DNA of 64,000 nt from the NCBI GenBank assembly GCA_947493455.1, contig CANLRB010000016.1:1-64000 (forward strand), in the 5' to 3' direction. The translations under genes were made by a program, and so were the position numbers. Shown piece after piece: positions 35,989-45,372 of the stretch. The notes below the pieces were generated by a model. The model was not told the DNA's origin. It saw only the letters and a list, made by a program, of their open reading frames with translations, and ran no database searches. Each line of letters begins with the position of its first letter. Position 1 is the stretch's first letter. The stretch comes from an uncultured Pseudoalteromonas sp. Its GTDB lineage: Bacteria > Pseudomonadota > Gammaproteobacteria > Enterobacterales > Alteromonadaceae.

Positions 35989-36759
35989 ATGAAGCTAACT
36001 AGGATAGTATGCGTGTTGATTCTTCTGCATAGTGCGCAGCTGCAAGGCGCAGCGCTTAAAGTATTAAGCAGTGAAGGCCCCCCTCATACAATTAAACACG
36101 CTCAACACAATGGCATTGATATTGATATGCTGAAGTGGACACTTAATTTACTGGGCCATCAAACAGAGTTGCATTTTGTTGGTTTAGGTCGCGCTGAAAA
36201 ATTATTAAAATCGGGCGGCTTTGATGTGATGGTGCCGATTTTTATGGCGCAAGATAGTGAAAATTTTTATATCAGTGATCCGCTTGTTATGTATCGCCCT
36301 ATGGTTTTTTCGCTGGTGAAAAACCAATTGTCACCACGTTCGATTAGTGATTTAAAAGGGCACTCTATTATCACGTTTCAAGGTGCGACGCGTTACTTTG
36401 GTGAACAGTTTGCTCAGCTATCACAATCGGAGCAATATCGAGAAGAAGCAGATATGAGCGTGATCGCCGACTTACTTGCTAAAGATCGCTATGATTACGC
36501 GGTACTTGATCGTTATATGTTTTACTATTTTTATCGTCAGTTTGACAAAACTCGGTCAATTTCACTATTTAACGAACATGCGTTAATAGCGCCGGTTTCG
36601 GCAAGTGCGGCGTTTAAAAGCGAGCAAATACGCGACCAAGTTAACGAGCTTATCGGTAATCAAGCGTATCAGAGGCAGTATAAAAAAACGGTCATCAAAT
36701 ATCTTGGTGATATTTATAGCTTAGATAAAAGCGCTGAACACAAGGAAACAGCGCTTTAG
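35989..36759 (+). CDS. periplasmic solute-binding protein, family 3-like
   Basis: The 256-residue protein has a signal peptide (about 1-21, cleaved near LQGAA) and the two-lobed family 3 binding fold: IKHAQHNGIDIDMLKWTLNLLG, then LKSGGFDVMVPIFMAQDSENFYISDPLVM, and ISDLKGHSIITFQGATRYFGE. Proteins of this kind in alteromonads often occur without a transporter and may act as sensors or as enzymes' partners. No permease is nearby. A related but divergent protein lies at 53863. The ligand is unknown. Confidence 0.82.
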   Translation: MKLTRIVCVLILLHSAQLQGAALKVLSSEGPPHTIKHAQHNGIDIDMLKWTLNLLGHQTELHFVGLGRAEKLLKSGGFDVMVPIFMAQDSENFYISDPLVMYRPMVFSLVKNQLSPRSISDLKGHSIITFQGATRYFGEQFAQLSQSEQYREEADMSVIADLLAKDRYDYAVLDRYMFYYFYRQFDKTRSISLFNEHALIAPVSASAAFKSEQIRDQVNELIGNQAYQRQYKKTVIKYLGDIYSLDKSAEHKETAL

Positions 36760-36790
36760 TTAGTAGGAAACTATTTTGGTTTATAACAAC

Positions 36791-38173
36791 TTAGTTGGAA
36801 TAAAATTTTGATTCTTTTTCGATACGGATATCCGGTTGACTCACCGAATAAATAGAAAATGATATCTCAGTGACTTTACGCTTTAAGTCATAACTATCTG
36901 CGCTTACCGTAACCGGGAATTGCAGCATTTCACCCGCTGGAATCGAGATCGACTTTGGTATCGATAAAGAATAAATATCTTCATTATTAAGTGTGACCGA
37001 GTAATTTAGCGTGCGCTGCGTTTTGTTGGTCACTCTAAACGTATACGTGTTCTCTACTAATCCTTCGTAATTTACGCGGTAAAGTGTATTCCTGTCGCGC
37101 AAAATAGATGCTTCAATTGGCACTCGCAATGCCATCCAAATCGCCATCACTACGAAAATCATGATAGTGAAAGTACCATAACCGACCAGTTTTAAACGAA
37201 ACTTATCTGTTTTTTTGCCCTCGAGTTGGTGTTCGCTGGTATAACTGATTAAACCTTTGTCATAGCCGAATTTATCCATGGTTTGGTCGCAGGCGTCGAT
37301 GCATGCACCACAATTAATACATTCATATTGCAGACCGTTGCGAATATCGATTCCTGCTGGGCAGACTTCAACACATAAATTACAATCGACGCAATCACCG
37401 AGCCCGAGTTGCGTGGGATCGTCTTTACGTTTGCGACGTCCGCGACTTTCACCTCGTTTTTCATCATAGGCGACAACTAAGGTGTCTTTGTCGAACATCA
37501 CTGATTGAAAACGTGAATATGGGCACATGTAAATACACATTTTTTCACGTAAAAACCCAGCATTACCATAAGTACAGATAGCGAAAAGAAATACCCAAAA
37601 GCTTATTATCCCACTCCATTCGAGTGTAATAAGTTCGCCGTATAAAGTGCTAACCGGTACAAAGTAAGCCATAAAGCTAGTTGCAGTTAAAAATGAGATA
37701 AGTAGCCAGACACTGTGTTTAGCACACTTTTTTAGTAACTTGTCTTTACTCATTGATGACTTATCTAGTTTGATGCGCTGATTTCGCGAGCCTTCGATTT
37801 TTTCTTCAACCCAAATAAACATCATCATCCACACTGTTTGCGGGCAAGTGTAGCCACACCAGACACGGCCAAGCCAAGTTGTAATAAAAAATAATGCGAA
37901 AGCACCCGCCATAAAGATCCAAGCGAGTAGTGTGAAGTCTTGCGGAAATAATGTTACGTTGAAAATGCGAAACTGTTGGTTAGCGACATCAAGCAGAACT
38001 GCTTGTTGGCCATTGTAAGGAATAAAGGGAATAGCAATAAACACAAGCATTAAAATCCAACCGATGCGTTGGCGCAATTGTTGATAAATTCCTTTTTGCT
38101 GCCTCACATAAATAGGCCCTTCACTCTTGTAGGGCTTAATAATTAGATCTTCTTCTTTAATATCAAACTTCAT
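36791..38173 (-). CDS. ccoG: cytochrome c oxidase assembly protein CcoG (RdxA/FixG)
   Basis: CcoG is a membrane copper-reducing/iron-sulfur protein needed for assembly of cbb3-type cytochrome oxidase. The 460-residue protein has several membrane helices in the first 230 residues, the cysteine pairs in CGYTCPQTVW and CIYMCPYSRF, two [4Fe-4S] ferredoxin motifs (CVDCNLCVEVCP and CINCGACIDACD), one more membrane helix and a C-terminal immunoglobulin-like domain (about 350-460). It is normally encoded next to ccoNOPQ, but here stands alone between a binding protein and a sigma54 regulator. Confidence 0.95.
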   Translation of the reverse strand: MKFDIKEEDLIIKPYKSEGPIYVRQQKGIYQQLRQRIGWILMLVFIAIPFIPYNGQQAVLLDVANQQFRIFNVTLFPQDFTLLAWIFMAGAFALFFITTWLGRVWCGYTCPQTVWMMMFIWVEEKIEGSRNQRIKLDKSSMSKDKLLKKCAKHSVWLLISFLTATSFMAYFVPVSTLYGELITLEWSGIISFWVFLFAICTYGNAGFLREKMCIYMCPYSRFQSVMFDKDTLVVAYDEKRGESRGRRKRKDDPTQLGLGDCVDCNLCVEVCPAGIDIRNGLQYECINCGACIDACDQTMDKFGYDKGLISYTSEHQLEGKKTDKFRLKLVGYGTFTIMIFVVMAIWMALRVPIEASILRDRNTLYRVNYEGLVENTYTFRVTNKTQRTLNYSVTLNNEDIYSLSIPKSISIPAGEMLQFPVTVSADSYDLKRKVTEISFSIYSVSQPDIRIEKESKFYSN

Positions 38174-38284
38174 AGTGGTCTCGACGGTAAACTTACTTAG
38201 TCTGATACATCAATTATCGAGCCACTTTTTATGTTTTTAATTTATTGATTTTTATAGCTTTATTTTTATCGCTCTTTAATTGAG

Positions 38285-38318
38285 CCGCGATATATCGCTG
38301 TTGCGCGATATATCGCGG
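38285..38318. repeat. nested palindrome, two copies of GCGATATATCGC
   Basis: CCGCGATATATCGC (38285-38298) and GCGATATATCGCGG (38305-38318) are perfect inverted repeats around TGTTGC, and each contains the self-complementary 12-mer GCGATATATCGC. It lies directly after the stop codon of the sigma54 activator and upstream of ccoG on the minus strand. It may terminate the activator transcript or be a double operator for ccoG. Confidence 0.6.
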
Positions 38319-38320
38319 TT

Positions 38321-39742
38321 TTATGGGCGTGTAATGTCGAGTTTTTTCATTTTTGAACGCAAGGTGCTTTCGGGCAAACCAAGTACTGCCGCTGCACCTA
38401 ACTTGCCACCTATTTTATAGTTGCATTGCTCTAATACGTGTTCAATATAATTGCGCTCATGGTCGGCCAGAGTCATTAGCTTAGGCGTTTGCGATTCAAG
38501 TTGCTGACCAAACCCTTTTTCAATTTTAACCACCGCTGATTGGCTGAGAATAACTGCGCGTTCGAGCACATTTTGTAATTCACGAATATTGCCAGGCCAG
38601 TGGTATTTTGCGAGTTGTTTAAGACTGAGTTTACTGATACCTGAAACTTGCTTTTTGAGCTTTTTATTTAGGTCATTGATGATGCTATGACATAGTAGTG
38701 GCAGGTCATCAATGCGCTCTCTTAGAGCGGGCACCTGAAGCGGGAACACATTTAAGCGATAAAATAAATCCATGCGGAATTCACCTGATTCCACCATTTT
38801 TTGTAGATTGCGGTTGGTCGCCGCAATAATGCGGATATCAACTGAAATGGTTTGATTTCCGCCAACGCGCTCAAACTCTTTTTCTTGTAATACACGTAAT
38901 AGCTTACTTTGTGCGGTGAGGCTAAGCTCAGCAACTTCATCCAAAAATAAGGTCCCGTTATCTGCGAGCTCAAAACGCCCTTTGCGACGTTCGGTGGCGC
39001 CGGTAAAGGCGCCTTTTTCGTGGCCAAATAGTTCACTTTCAAGCAAGCTTGGTGTGAATGCAGCGCAATTCACCTTCACCATGGTATTGTTATGACGTTC
39101 GCTAAGCTGATGTAGTGAGCGGGCAATCAGCTCTTTACCTGTGCCATTTTCTCCGAGAATAAGCACGTTGCTGTCGGTTTTACTAACTAAACTGATTTGT
39201 TCTAGTAATTTTAAAAATTGTGGGTTATTACCCACTAACCCTGATTCGCCCCAATTTGCGTCGAGTTCACTTTGTAAGTAGGAGTTTTCTTCTTGTAGTT
39301 GCTCGCTCAGTGCGCGTACCTGATCCAGTGCTTGTCGCAGTGCTTTATCGGTTTCATGTTGTTGGCTGACATCGCGAAAAACGGCAACCGCACCTATAAT
39401 TTTGCCGTTTTTATAAACCGGTGTAGACGTGTATTCGACGGGGAAACTTGTACCATCTTTGCGCCAAAAGACTTCGTTATTAATTTGACGACTTCGGCCA
39501 TCTTGCATGGTGGCGTAAATATTACATTCATGGGCAGGATAATGAGAGCCATCAGCATGACTGTGGTGATGATATTGATGGATTTTTTCGCCGAGTAACT
39601 GATCTGCGCTCCATCCTGTCATTCGTTCCGCTGCAGGGTTTATAAATACTGCTTTTCCTTCTAAATCAAAGCCATAAACACCTTCTCCAACGGCATTGAG
39701 CAAGAGTTCGGAGTTTGCTAATAAATTTTTTAATGAGTGCAT
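38321..39742 (-). CDS. PAS-domain sigma54-dependent transcriptional activator
   Basis: The 473-residue protein has an N-terminal PAS domain (about 8-125, with a His-rich YHHHSHADGSHYPAHECN segment that could bind metal or haem), a short coiled coil (about 130-160), an AAA+ domain with Walker A GENGTGKE, the sigma54-contacting GAFTGA loop and Walker B GTLFLDEVAEL, and a Fis-type HTH at the end (AAAVLGLPESTLRSKMKKL). It activates RpoN promoters in response to a PAS-sensed signal. Its targets may be the divergent ABC transporter or ccoG, but no -24/-12 promoter was identified with confidence. Confidence 0.93.
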   Translation of the reverse strand: MHSLKNLLANSELLLNAVGEGVYGFDLEGKAVFINPAAERMTGWSADQLLGEKIHQYHHHSHADGSHYPAHECNIYATMQDGRSRQINNEVFWRKDGTSFPVEYTSTPVYKNGKIIGAVAVFRDVSQQHETDKALRQALDQVRALSEQLQEENSYLQSELDANWGESGLVGNNPQFLKLLEQISLVSKTDSNVLILGENGTGKELIARSLHQLSERHNNTMVKVNCAAFTPSLLESELFGHEKGAFTGATERRKGRFELADNGTLFLDEVAELSLTAQSKLLRVLQEKEFERVGGNQTISVDIRIIAATNRNLQKMVESGEFRMDLFYRLNVFPLQVPALRERIDDLPLLCHSIINDLNKKLKKQVSGISKLSLKQLAKYHWPGNIRELQNVLERAVILSQSAVVKIEKGFGQQLESQTPKLMTLADHERNYIEHVLEQCNYKIGGKLGAAAVLGLPESTLRSKMKKLDITRP

Positions 39743-39943
39743 GACCTAAACCACGAAATATCGAGGGTTTAATTGTGGCTTTTAAATGCACTAATTACCA
39801 GTTTTATATAGAAAATTTATATCAAAATGATTATTAAGAGCAGTAATGTGACAAGCGGCTTTATAAAATGATGACTGGGCTATGAGTGCCGCTGCGCTGA
39901 GCTACAATAGTGGCCACTAAAAAACCGCCAAGGAAGTCTTTGA

Positions 39944-40924
39944 ATGAATTCAAACACGTTGATTTTAGTTAATAAAGTAGAAAAAGAATACGCTAAAGTT
40001 AAAGCCGTTAATAAATTGAGTTTTCGTGTCGAAAAAGGCGAAATATTCGCATTGCTGGGGCCTAACGGCGCGGGCAAGTCATCGTTAGTGCGTATGCTCG
40101 TTGGATTTACCCAGCCAGATAGTGGCACGATTAAAGTGCAACTTGATGGCAAACAATATGTCTCAATTCCTGCGCATCAGCTTGGTTATTTACCTGAAGA
40201 CCGCGGTTTATATGGTGAAAAAACAGTAAAACAAAACCTTTCTTATTTTGCTAAATTGCATGGTGTCGATAAAAAACAATTTGAGTCGGAAATTACTTAT
40301 TGGCTCGAGCGGTTCGACTTGTCAGAACGAGCAAATGATACGTTAAAGTCTTTATCAAAAGGAAATCAGCAGAAGGTTCAACTCATCTCTGCCGTGTTGC
40401 ACCAGCCTGAAGTTGTTATTCTTGATGAACCATTTTCGGGGCTCGATCCTATCAACCAAGAAAAAGTGGTGCAATTTTTAGCTGAATTGAAAGAAAAAGG
40501 TATGACGGTGATCTTAAGCGCGCACCAAATGGCGATGGTTGAAAAGCTAGCAGACAAAATGTTGCTGATGAACCGAGGTGAGATTGTATTACAAGGTACC
40601 ATCGCGCAAATCCGAGAACAAATCGGGGTAGGGGCAGAATTAAAAGTGAGCTATCAAGACCCCATTAGCGGTGAGCACGTCAAATCAAAGTTAACCGGTT
40701 ACCAATACACGCTAATCAATGAATCGAGTCTAAGCCTTGATTTGGAGTCGAATCAGCAATTAAGTGCTGTTTTACAATTATTGCCGCATTTTGGCACGGT
40801 AGTGACTTTGGTTAGTCATCAAATGGATTTGCATCAACTGTATTTAAAAGCGCTCGCGCAACATAACCAATTAACAGCGCATACTAGTTCAATCGACTCA
40901 ACAAAAATGGAAGTAACTTCATGA
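39944..40924 (+). CDS. ABC-2 type exporter ATP-binding protein
   Basis: The 326-residue ATPase has Walker A GPNGAGKSS (39-47), signature LSKGNQQKV, Walker B VVILDEPFSGLDP and a switch His in LSAHQ. It resembles NatA-type and antibiotic/sodium exporter ATPases with a C-terminal extension (about 230-326). It overlaps the permease gene by four bases (ATGA), so together they form one transporter. Substrate may be Na+, a peptide or a drug; it is not determinable here. It is divergent from the sigma54 activator. Confidence 0.93.
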   Translation: MNSNTLILVNKVEKEYAKVKAVNKLSFRVEKGEIFALLGPNGAGKSSLVRMLVGFTQPDSGTIKVQLDGKQYVSIPAHQLGYLPEDRGLYGEKTVKQNLSYFAKLHGVDKKQFESEITYWLERFDLSERANDTLKSLSKGNQQKVQLISAVLHQPEVVILDEPFSGLDPINQEKVVQFLAELKEKGMTVILSAHQMAMVEKLADKMLLMNRGEIVLQGTIAQIREQIGVGAELKVSYQDPISGEHVKSKLTGYQYTLINESSLSLDLESNQQLSAVLQLLPHFGTVVTLVSHQMDLHQLYLKALAQHNQLTAHTSSIDSTKMEVTS

Positions 40925-42105
40925 AAAAGGTAAATCAAACATGGCAAGTCGCTGCTTGGGAATTTATGCACTTTTTTAAATGGAAGCAGGAATTGTTGAG
41001 TAAACTTGTGATGCTGGTTATCGCCGGTGTCGTATTTTTTTGGAGTAGTAGCGACGAATTGACGCAATCACAATATAAAGTTGCAGTTGTTGGTGCGCCA
41101 GATCTTACAGTGCAAAATGATGACTTTGTGCTTTCTCATAGCCAATTATCAACTGAGCTACTCTTGAAAAAAGTCGCTCTGGGCGAGCTCGATGCGGTAC
41201 TCGTTGCAACATCAAAATCATTACCGGCCGAATTTGTGTTACATACCCAAGGGAAAATGAGCTGGCAACAAACACTAATGGCGCAAATTAACGCGCACTA
41301 TATGGCAGAAGTAACGGTTGAACTGGGTCTAAATGAGCAAAAATTATCGCTATTACAGCAACCTGTAATCTGGACGGCCGCGTATTTAGATGAAGCTGTA
41401 AAACAAGAAACGGGGACGTCAAGTAACACAGCAATTGGCGTCATGGTATTAATGTCAGTCGGTATTTTTGTATCGTTTGCGCAAATATTTGTCTCAATCA
41501 CGGGCGAAAAACAGCAACGTGTTACGGAGCAGTTATATGCATGTATGAGTGCGCAAACTTGGATTGACGGCAAAATAATTGGTCAGGTGTTGTTGGCGTT
41601 GAAGGCAATGGCTTCGACATTGCTTTCAGTGGTGCTCGGTATTGCGTTTATGCAAGTCGTTATTGATGGCACCAGCTTAGATTTATCAATCGTTGACTTG
41701 TCGTTATTGCCTTGGCTTACACTTTTTGCGCTGCTTGGTTTATATCTTTCAACCGCCTTTATGGCTGCGATTGCTGCGGCTATCGACGATCCGAATCACA
41801 GTGGCAAAACGTCATTTATGATGTTGCCCCTACTACCTATGATGCTGGCATTCGTGTTGATGGATAGTCCGAGTGGTTTTGCGATGACGTTTTTAAGTTA
41901 CTTTCCTCTCACCGCGTTTGCAGTGATGCCAGTTAAAATGGCGTTGGTTGATTTACCTATGTGGCAGCCGCTGTTGGCATTAGTCATCTCATTGTTGACC
42001 TGCTTTTATATCCGAACCGTGGCTGGTCGTTTATTTAAAATGGGCATGGTGACTTATGGCAAGGAGCCAAGCGTGAAACAAATGCTAAGCTGGGCAATAC
42101 GTTAA
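40921..42105 (+). CDS. ABC-2 type permease (NatB-like)
   Basis: The 394-residue permease has one N-terminal membrane helix (about 23-42), a large extracytoplasmic domain (about 45-165), and five or more helices in the C-terminal half (from VMVLMSVGIFVSFAQIFVS onwards). This is the ABC-2 membrane 3 / NatB arrangement. It is translationally coupled to the ATPase and followed by a bidirectional terminator. It probably exports ions or small molecules. Confidence 0.9.
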   Translation: MKKVNQTWQVAAWEFMHFFKWKQELLSKLVMLVIAGVVFFWSSSDELTQSQYKVAVVGAPDLTVQNDDFVLSHSQLSTELLLKKVALGELDAVLVATSKSLPAEFVLHTQGKMSWQQTLMAQINAHYMAEVTVELGLNEQKLSLLQQPVIWTAAYLDEAVKQETGTSSNTAIGVMVLMSVGIFVSFAQIFVSITGEKQQRVTEQLYACMSAQTWIDGKIIGQVLLALKAMASTLLSVVLGIAFMQVVIDGTSLDLSIVDLSLLPWLTLFALLGLYLSTAFMAAIAAAIDDPNHSGKTSFMMLPLLPMMLAFVLMDSPSGFAMTFLSYFPLTAFAVMPVKMALVDLPMWQPLLALVISLLTCFYIRTVAGRLFKMGMVTYGKEPSVKQMLSWAIR

Positions 42106-42113
42106 CGACTATT

Positions 42114-42150
42114 TATAAAAAGGGTTAGTTATTGGCTAACCCTTTTTATA
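42114..42150. terminator. bidirectional terminator
   Basis: A perfect 15-bp stem (TATAAAAAGGGTTAG / CTAACCCTTTTTATA) with a 7-base loop lies between the convergent permease and chemoreceptor genes; the A/T tracts provide a T run in both directions. Confidence 0.92.
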
Positions 42151-42155
42151 TTTTT

Positions 42156-44141
42156 CTATTCCACTTTAAAGCGACTAACTTGCGCTGCGAGTTCATGGCC
42201 CGCATTGGCTAATTGTGTTTGGCAACTAGCGATTTCACCGCTGCGCGCACTTTGTTCACTTGCGGCTAATTCGAGTTCATGTAATAACTGATCGAGTTCA
42301 CTGCTTGTGGTCGCCTGCAAACCAACTTGATCTGTGATCAATGTATTGGCATCAACGCATTGACTGACTTGTGTTGAGATATCTGAAAACGAGCCGCTCA
42401 ATTGTTCTGAGTGCGATTCAAAGTGCGTTAACTTTTGCTGCGCTAGTGTCATCATGCTGGATGCTTTTTCAGAACTTGCTTGTAACTGATTTATGATTTG
42501 TTGAATTTGGTTTGTTGAACTCTCACTGCGTGCAGCAAGTTGTCGAACTTCGTCTGCAACAACAGCAAAACCGCGACCATTTTCCCCGGCGCGCGCGGCT
42601 TCAATTGCGGCATTGAGTGCGAGTAAATTTGTTTGTTCGGCGACAGATTTTATGACGTCCAGTACTTCACTAATCCCTTCAGATTCCACTTTTAGTTGGG
42701 CAACAACTTCATTTGCTTCGCCAAATTGGCTTGCCAATTGATGCAATTCAGTTTTGTTTTCTGTGATGATTTCTTGTCCTCTGTTAGCCATTTCATCGGC
42801 AAAGTGAATTGCTTGCTGCGCGGACTCTGCTTGTTGTTTAATATTATTTGCCGATGATGCTAATTCGCTTACTGCGCTGACCGTCGTATGCATGGTGTTA
42901 AGCATCGACTGATTGGTGTGTTCTCCCTGTTTTGATAACCCTTCAACATAGCTAATTGATGTGTCGAGTTCTTGGGTAGAGTTTTTTATACTGGCAACCA
43001 TACTATGTAAGTGCGAGATAATATCGTTAACCGCATGCGCAACTTTTGCGACTTCATCTTTGCCGTTAACTTGAATACGCTTAGTTAAATCGCCATTTCC
43101 TTTTGCTATTTGTTCAAGCGCGCATTGAACTTCAGTGAGCGGTTGACATAACTTTTTAGTAATGAGACCAACGATACCGCCTAATACAATGATTAATAAA
43201 ACAGAAAATCCGATCACTTGATAAATAGATTGGTTGACTGGTTTCGCAATCACTTGTTGCGGAATTAATAGCCCGATGCGCCAATCGAGTTCAAAGTTAG
43301 CTTGGGGTATTGGCATGATGACAGCTTTGTGTTCTTCATTGTTAAACCGCAGTGTATGGAGTTGTTGCTGAGAGTTGGAAGCATTCAACATTTGACCAAA
43401 TCCTTGATGCGCACTTTGTTGGTCTAGCTCAGCAAAGTCTTGATTGAGCTCTAAATGACTGCTTGCAGAGAAATGAATGATTCGATTTTCACCATCGATT
43501 AAAAAACCATAACCCTGATTTTGGTAATTGAGCGCGTCAACAAACTGACTCAAGCTCGGAATTAAAATATCGGCACCACCTACACCAATAAAACGACCTT
43601 GATATTGCACAGGGAAATTAATCGCCGCATAGTTTTTTTGATAACTTGGGTGGAGTTCAACCTTTGAAATAATAGTGTTTTGCGATGCTTTTACTGCTTC
43701 CCACCAAGGGCGACCGTATACTGAATAACCATCTGTATTGTATATACCGTTTTCGTAAAAATATTCTCCAGTTAACGCTGAACCAAAAAAAATGGAGAGT
43801 ATTTCGGGATCTGCACTTGATTCAGCGCTAAGCGATTTGGTCAAGCTTGCGATTTGTTGCGCGGGTTCAGTGGCACTACGGCGTTCTGACAACCAGTTTA
43901 AAGTATTAGGGGCACGGAAAAGCGTATTGAGCGCACGTATTTTGGTACTAAAAAATTGTTCGACTTGCTGTGCGCTGGCTTGTAATTGTGTATTTATTTC
44001 TTGTTGGACTTGATTTGTACGCTGTTCTGCAAGGTAGTGAGTTAATACACTCGCTGAAATGACAAAGATGACCAAGATCGTCGCCGAAATCGCTAAAACT
44101 AATTTTTTGCTCATTGAAGTGATTGAACTGAATACACGCAT
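42156..44141 (-). CDS. methyl-accepting chemotaxis protein with dCache sensor
   Basis: The 661-residue receptor has membrane helices at about 12-32 and 278-300 enclosing a periplasmic double Cache domain (about 35-270; [14 protein letters not shown] and [15 protein letters not shown]). A HAMP domain (about 300-355) and the cytoplasmic coiled-coil signalling region follow, with the invariant tip [19 protein letters not shown]. Ligands of dCache receptors are often amino acids or organic acids, unknown here. It has no C-terminal pentapeptide for CheR binding and no linked che genes. The start at 44141 is the internal ATG with the usual basic N-terminus. Confidence 0.95.
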   Translation of the reverse strand: MRVFSSITSMSKKLVLAISATILVIFVISASVLTHYLAEQRTNQVQQEINTQLQASAQQVEQFFSTKIRALNTLFRAPNTLNWLSERRSATEPAQQIASLTKSLSAESSADPEILSIFFGSALTGEYFYENGIYNTDGYSVYGRPWWEAVKASQNTIISKVELHPSYQKNYAAINFPVQYQGRFIGVGGADILIPSLSQFVDALNYQNQGYGFLIDGENRIIHFSASSHLELNQDFAELDQQSAHQGFGQMLNASNSQQQLHTLRFNNEEHKAVIMPIPQANFELDWRIGLLIPQQVIAKPVNQSIYQVIGFSVLLIIVLGGIVGLITKKLCQPLTEVQCALEQIAKGNGDLTKRIQVNGKDEVAKVAHAVNDIISHLHSMVASIKNSTQELDTSISYVEGLSKQGEHTNQSMLNTMHTTVSAVSELASSANNIKQQAESAQQAIHFADEMANRGQEIITENKTELHQLASQFGEANEVVAQLKVESEGISEVLDVIKSVAEQTNLLALNAAIEAARAGENGRGFAVVADEVRQLAARSESSTNQIQQIINQLQASSEKASSMMTLAQQKLTHFESHSEQLSGSFSDISTQVSQCVDANTLITDQVGLQATTSSELDQLLHELELAASEQSARSGEIASCQTQLANAGHELAAQVSRFKVE

Positions 44142-44270
44142 ACATTACATCTCGAGTTGTGGATATTGTATGCTATATTCTAAAATTTTAAATTGATAGC
44201 CTTAAATTCGGAACGATTTTAATTTATTGAGTTTTAAGCAATAAATTAATTTTTTTGTTGAATAAATAAG

Positions 44271-44288
44271 CCAAAAGTGCACTTTTGG
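44271..44288. promoter_or_regulatory. 18-bp perfect palindrome
   Basis: CCAAAAGTGCACTTTTGG is fully self-complementary and lies in the 339-base gap between the chemoreceptor and the small membrane protein, about 130 bases from the former start. It could be an operator or hairpin. Apart from this and the FNR site, the gap shows only AT-rich leader sequence. Confidence 0.4.
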
Positions 44289-44401
44289 GCTGTATTTTGT
44301 ACAGGTTTGTTGCAAAAAGTTGGCCAGATTAAGTAGTCAAAAGCTGATTATTTGCGCTAAATCAAGATTTTTTTATGGTCACACTTGTTCTTTTTGTAAA
44401 C

Positions 44402-44415
44402 TTGATTTAGGTCAA
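44402..44415 (+). promoter_or_regulatory. FNR-type site upstream of small membrane protein
   Basis: TTGATTTAGGTCAA matches the FNR consensus TTGAT-N4-ATCAA at nine of ten positions. A -10-like CATACT at 44437-44442 would place the transcript start near 44450, so the site is centred close to -41.5, the position of class II FNR activation. Confidence 0.65.
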
Positions 44416-44480
44416 TTATTAGCCGTTCAATAAGCGCATACTTTGTTGCAAGTTAAAAAATACAGCAAAGGGATTCCATC

Positions 44481-44690
44481 ATGAGAAATGTACAAAAAAC
44501 AGAAATTATCGTCTTGATTATTGCCGTTTTAGCGCTCGTTGTTGCTTTGGTTGGCCACCTTGCAGGGGCAAGTATCGCCAATTCAGATGCGTTTGGCATT
44601 ATTGCTGCACCTGTGCCGCTTGTATTAGGTATTATTGCATTTGTGGCATACAAATATGCCGCTGCAAATGATAAAGACACCGGTCATTAA
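44481..44690 (+). CDS. small two-helix membrane protein
   Basis: The 69-residue protein has two membrane helices (about 9-31, IIVLIIAVLALVVALVGHL; and about 40-58, AAPVPLVLGIIAFVAY) and short charged ends. I do not recognise the family. AAAGGGA lies 8 bases before the ATG, and an FNR-type site with a correctly spaced -10 is upstream, so induction under low oxygen is likely. A strong hairpin terminator follows, making it a monocistronic unit. Confidence 0.75.
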   Translation: MRNVQKTEIIVLIIAVLALVVALVGHLAGASIANSDAFGIIAAPVPLVLGIIAFVAYKYAAANDKDTGH

Positions 44691-44730
44691 TTTGTTATCT
44701 CTGTATAAGTAATCTTGTTACTTGCGTTGT

Positions 44731-44759
44731 AAAAGGCAGTCTGTTTTCAGCTGCCTTTT
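44731..44759. terminator. bidirectional terminator
   Basis: AAAAGGCAG (44731-44739) pairs with CTGCCTTTT (44751-44759) over 9 bp, between the small membrane protein and the convergent dps gene. Confidence 0.85.
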
Positions 44760-44781
44760 GTTTATGAAACTAAGGTTATGA

Positions 44782-45255
44782 TTATGCTAAATATGCTTTT
44801 AGCATCCAAATGAGTTTTTCTTGCTCTTTGATATAGTCACTCATTTGTGCTGCAGTTCCTTCGTCATTCGCGTCTGCTGCCGCGTTTAAAATACTGCGCT
44901 GCTTTAAAATCAGTTGGCTATAACTTTGCAATAAAAGTTGCATTGCATCTTGACCGTTAACGATGTTTTTCGCTTCACTAATTTCACTTTGTGTTAAATA
45001 GTCTGAAAATGCGTGCAGTGGTGTGCCACCTAGGGTTAATATGCGCTCCGCAATCTCATCGACTTTAAGCAATAGGTCATTGTAGATTTCTTCAAATTTT
45101 AAATGTAATTCGAAAAAGTCTTTGCCTTTAATATTCCAATGAAAGCTGCGCGCATTCATGTAGTGAATTTGATACGAACTTAATAATTGATTCAGTGATA
45201 CAACAAGTTGTTCTGATTGTGCTTGATCTAGGCCGATATGGTTTAAATTGCTCAT
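44782..45255 (-). CDS. dps: Dps-family ferritin-like DNA-protection protein
   Basis: Dps forms 12-subunit cages that oxidise and store iron and protect DNA in starvation or peroxide stress. The 157-residue protein has the dinuclear site residues of the family: His in RSFHWNIKGKDFFELHLKF, Glu/Asp in FEEIYNDLLLKVDEIAERI and the four-helix pattern throughout. The N-terminus lacks the Lys-rich DNA-binding tail of E. coli Dps, so it may act mainly as a ferroxidase. TTTGGAGAAAAC precedes the ATG. Confidence 0.92.
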   Translation of the reverse strand: MSNLNHIGLDQAQSEQLVVSLNQLLSSYQIHYMNARSFHWNIKGKDFFELHLKFEEIYNDLLLKVDEIAERILTLGGTPLHAFSDYLTQSEISEAKNIVNGQDAMQLLLQSYSQLILKQRSILNAAADANDEGTAAQMSDYIKEQEKLIWMLKAYLA

Positions 45256-45372
45256 AGTGTTTTCTCCAAAAGTTGATAATGAAACTATAAGCGGATTTTA
45301 TAATCTTTAAAATCAATTAATCTTGATTGTAGTGTTCTATTTTTTCAATTAATGAATTGCTGTAAAAATCAG

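Noticed and set aside
35989-36759. Transporter operon around the binding protein
   Set aside because: No permease or ATPase of the matching type lies next to it; the ABC-2 pair at 39944 is an exporter.
38174-38320. FNR site before ccoG
   Set aside because: TTGATGTATCA has only a 2-base centre instead of the 4 bases required.
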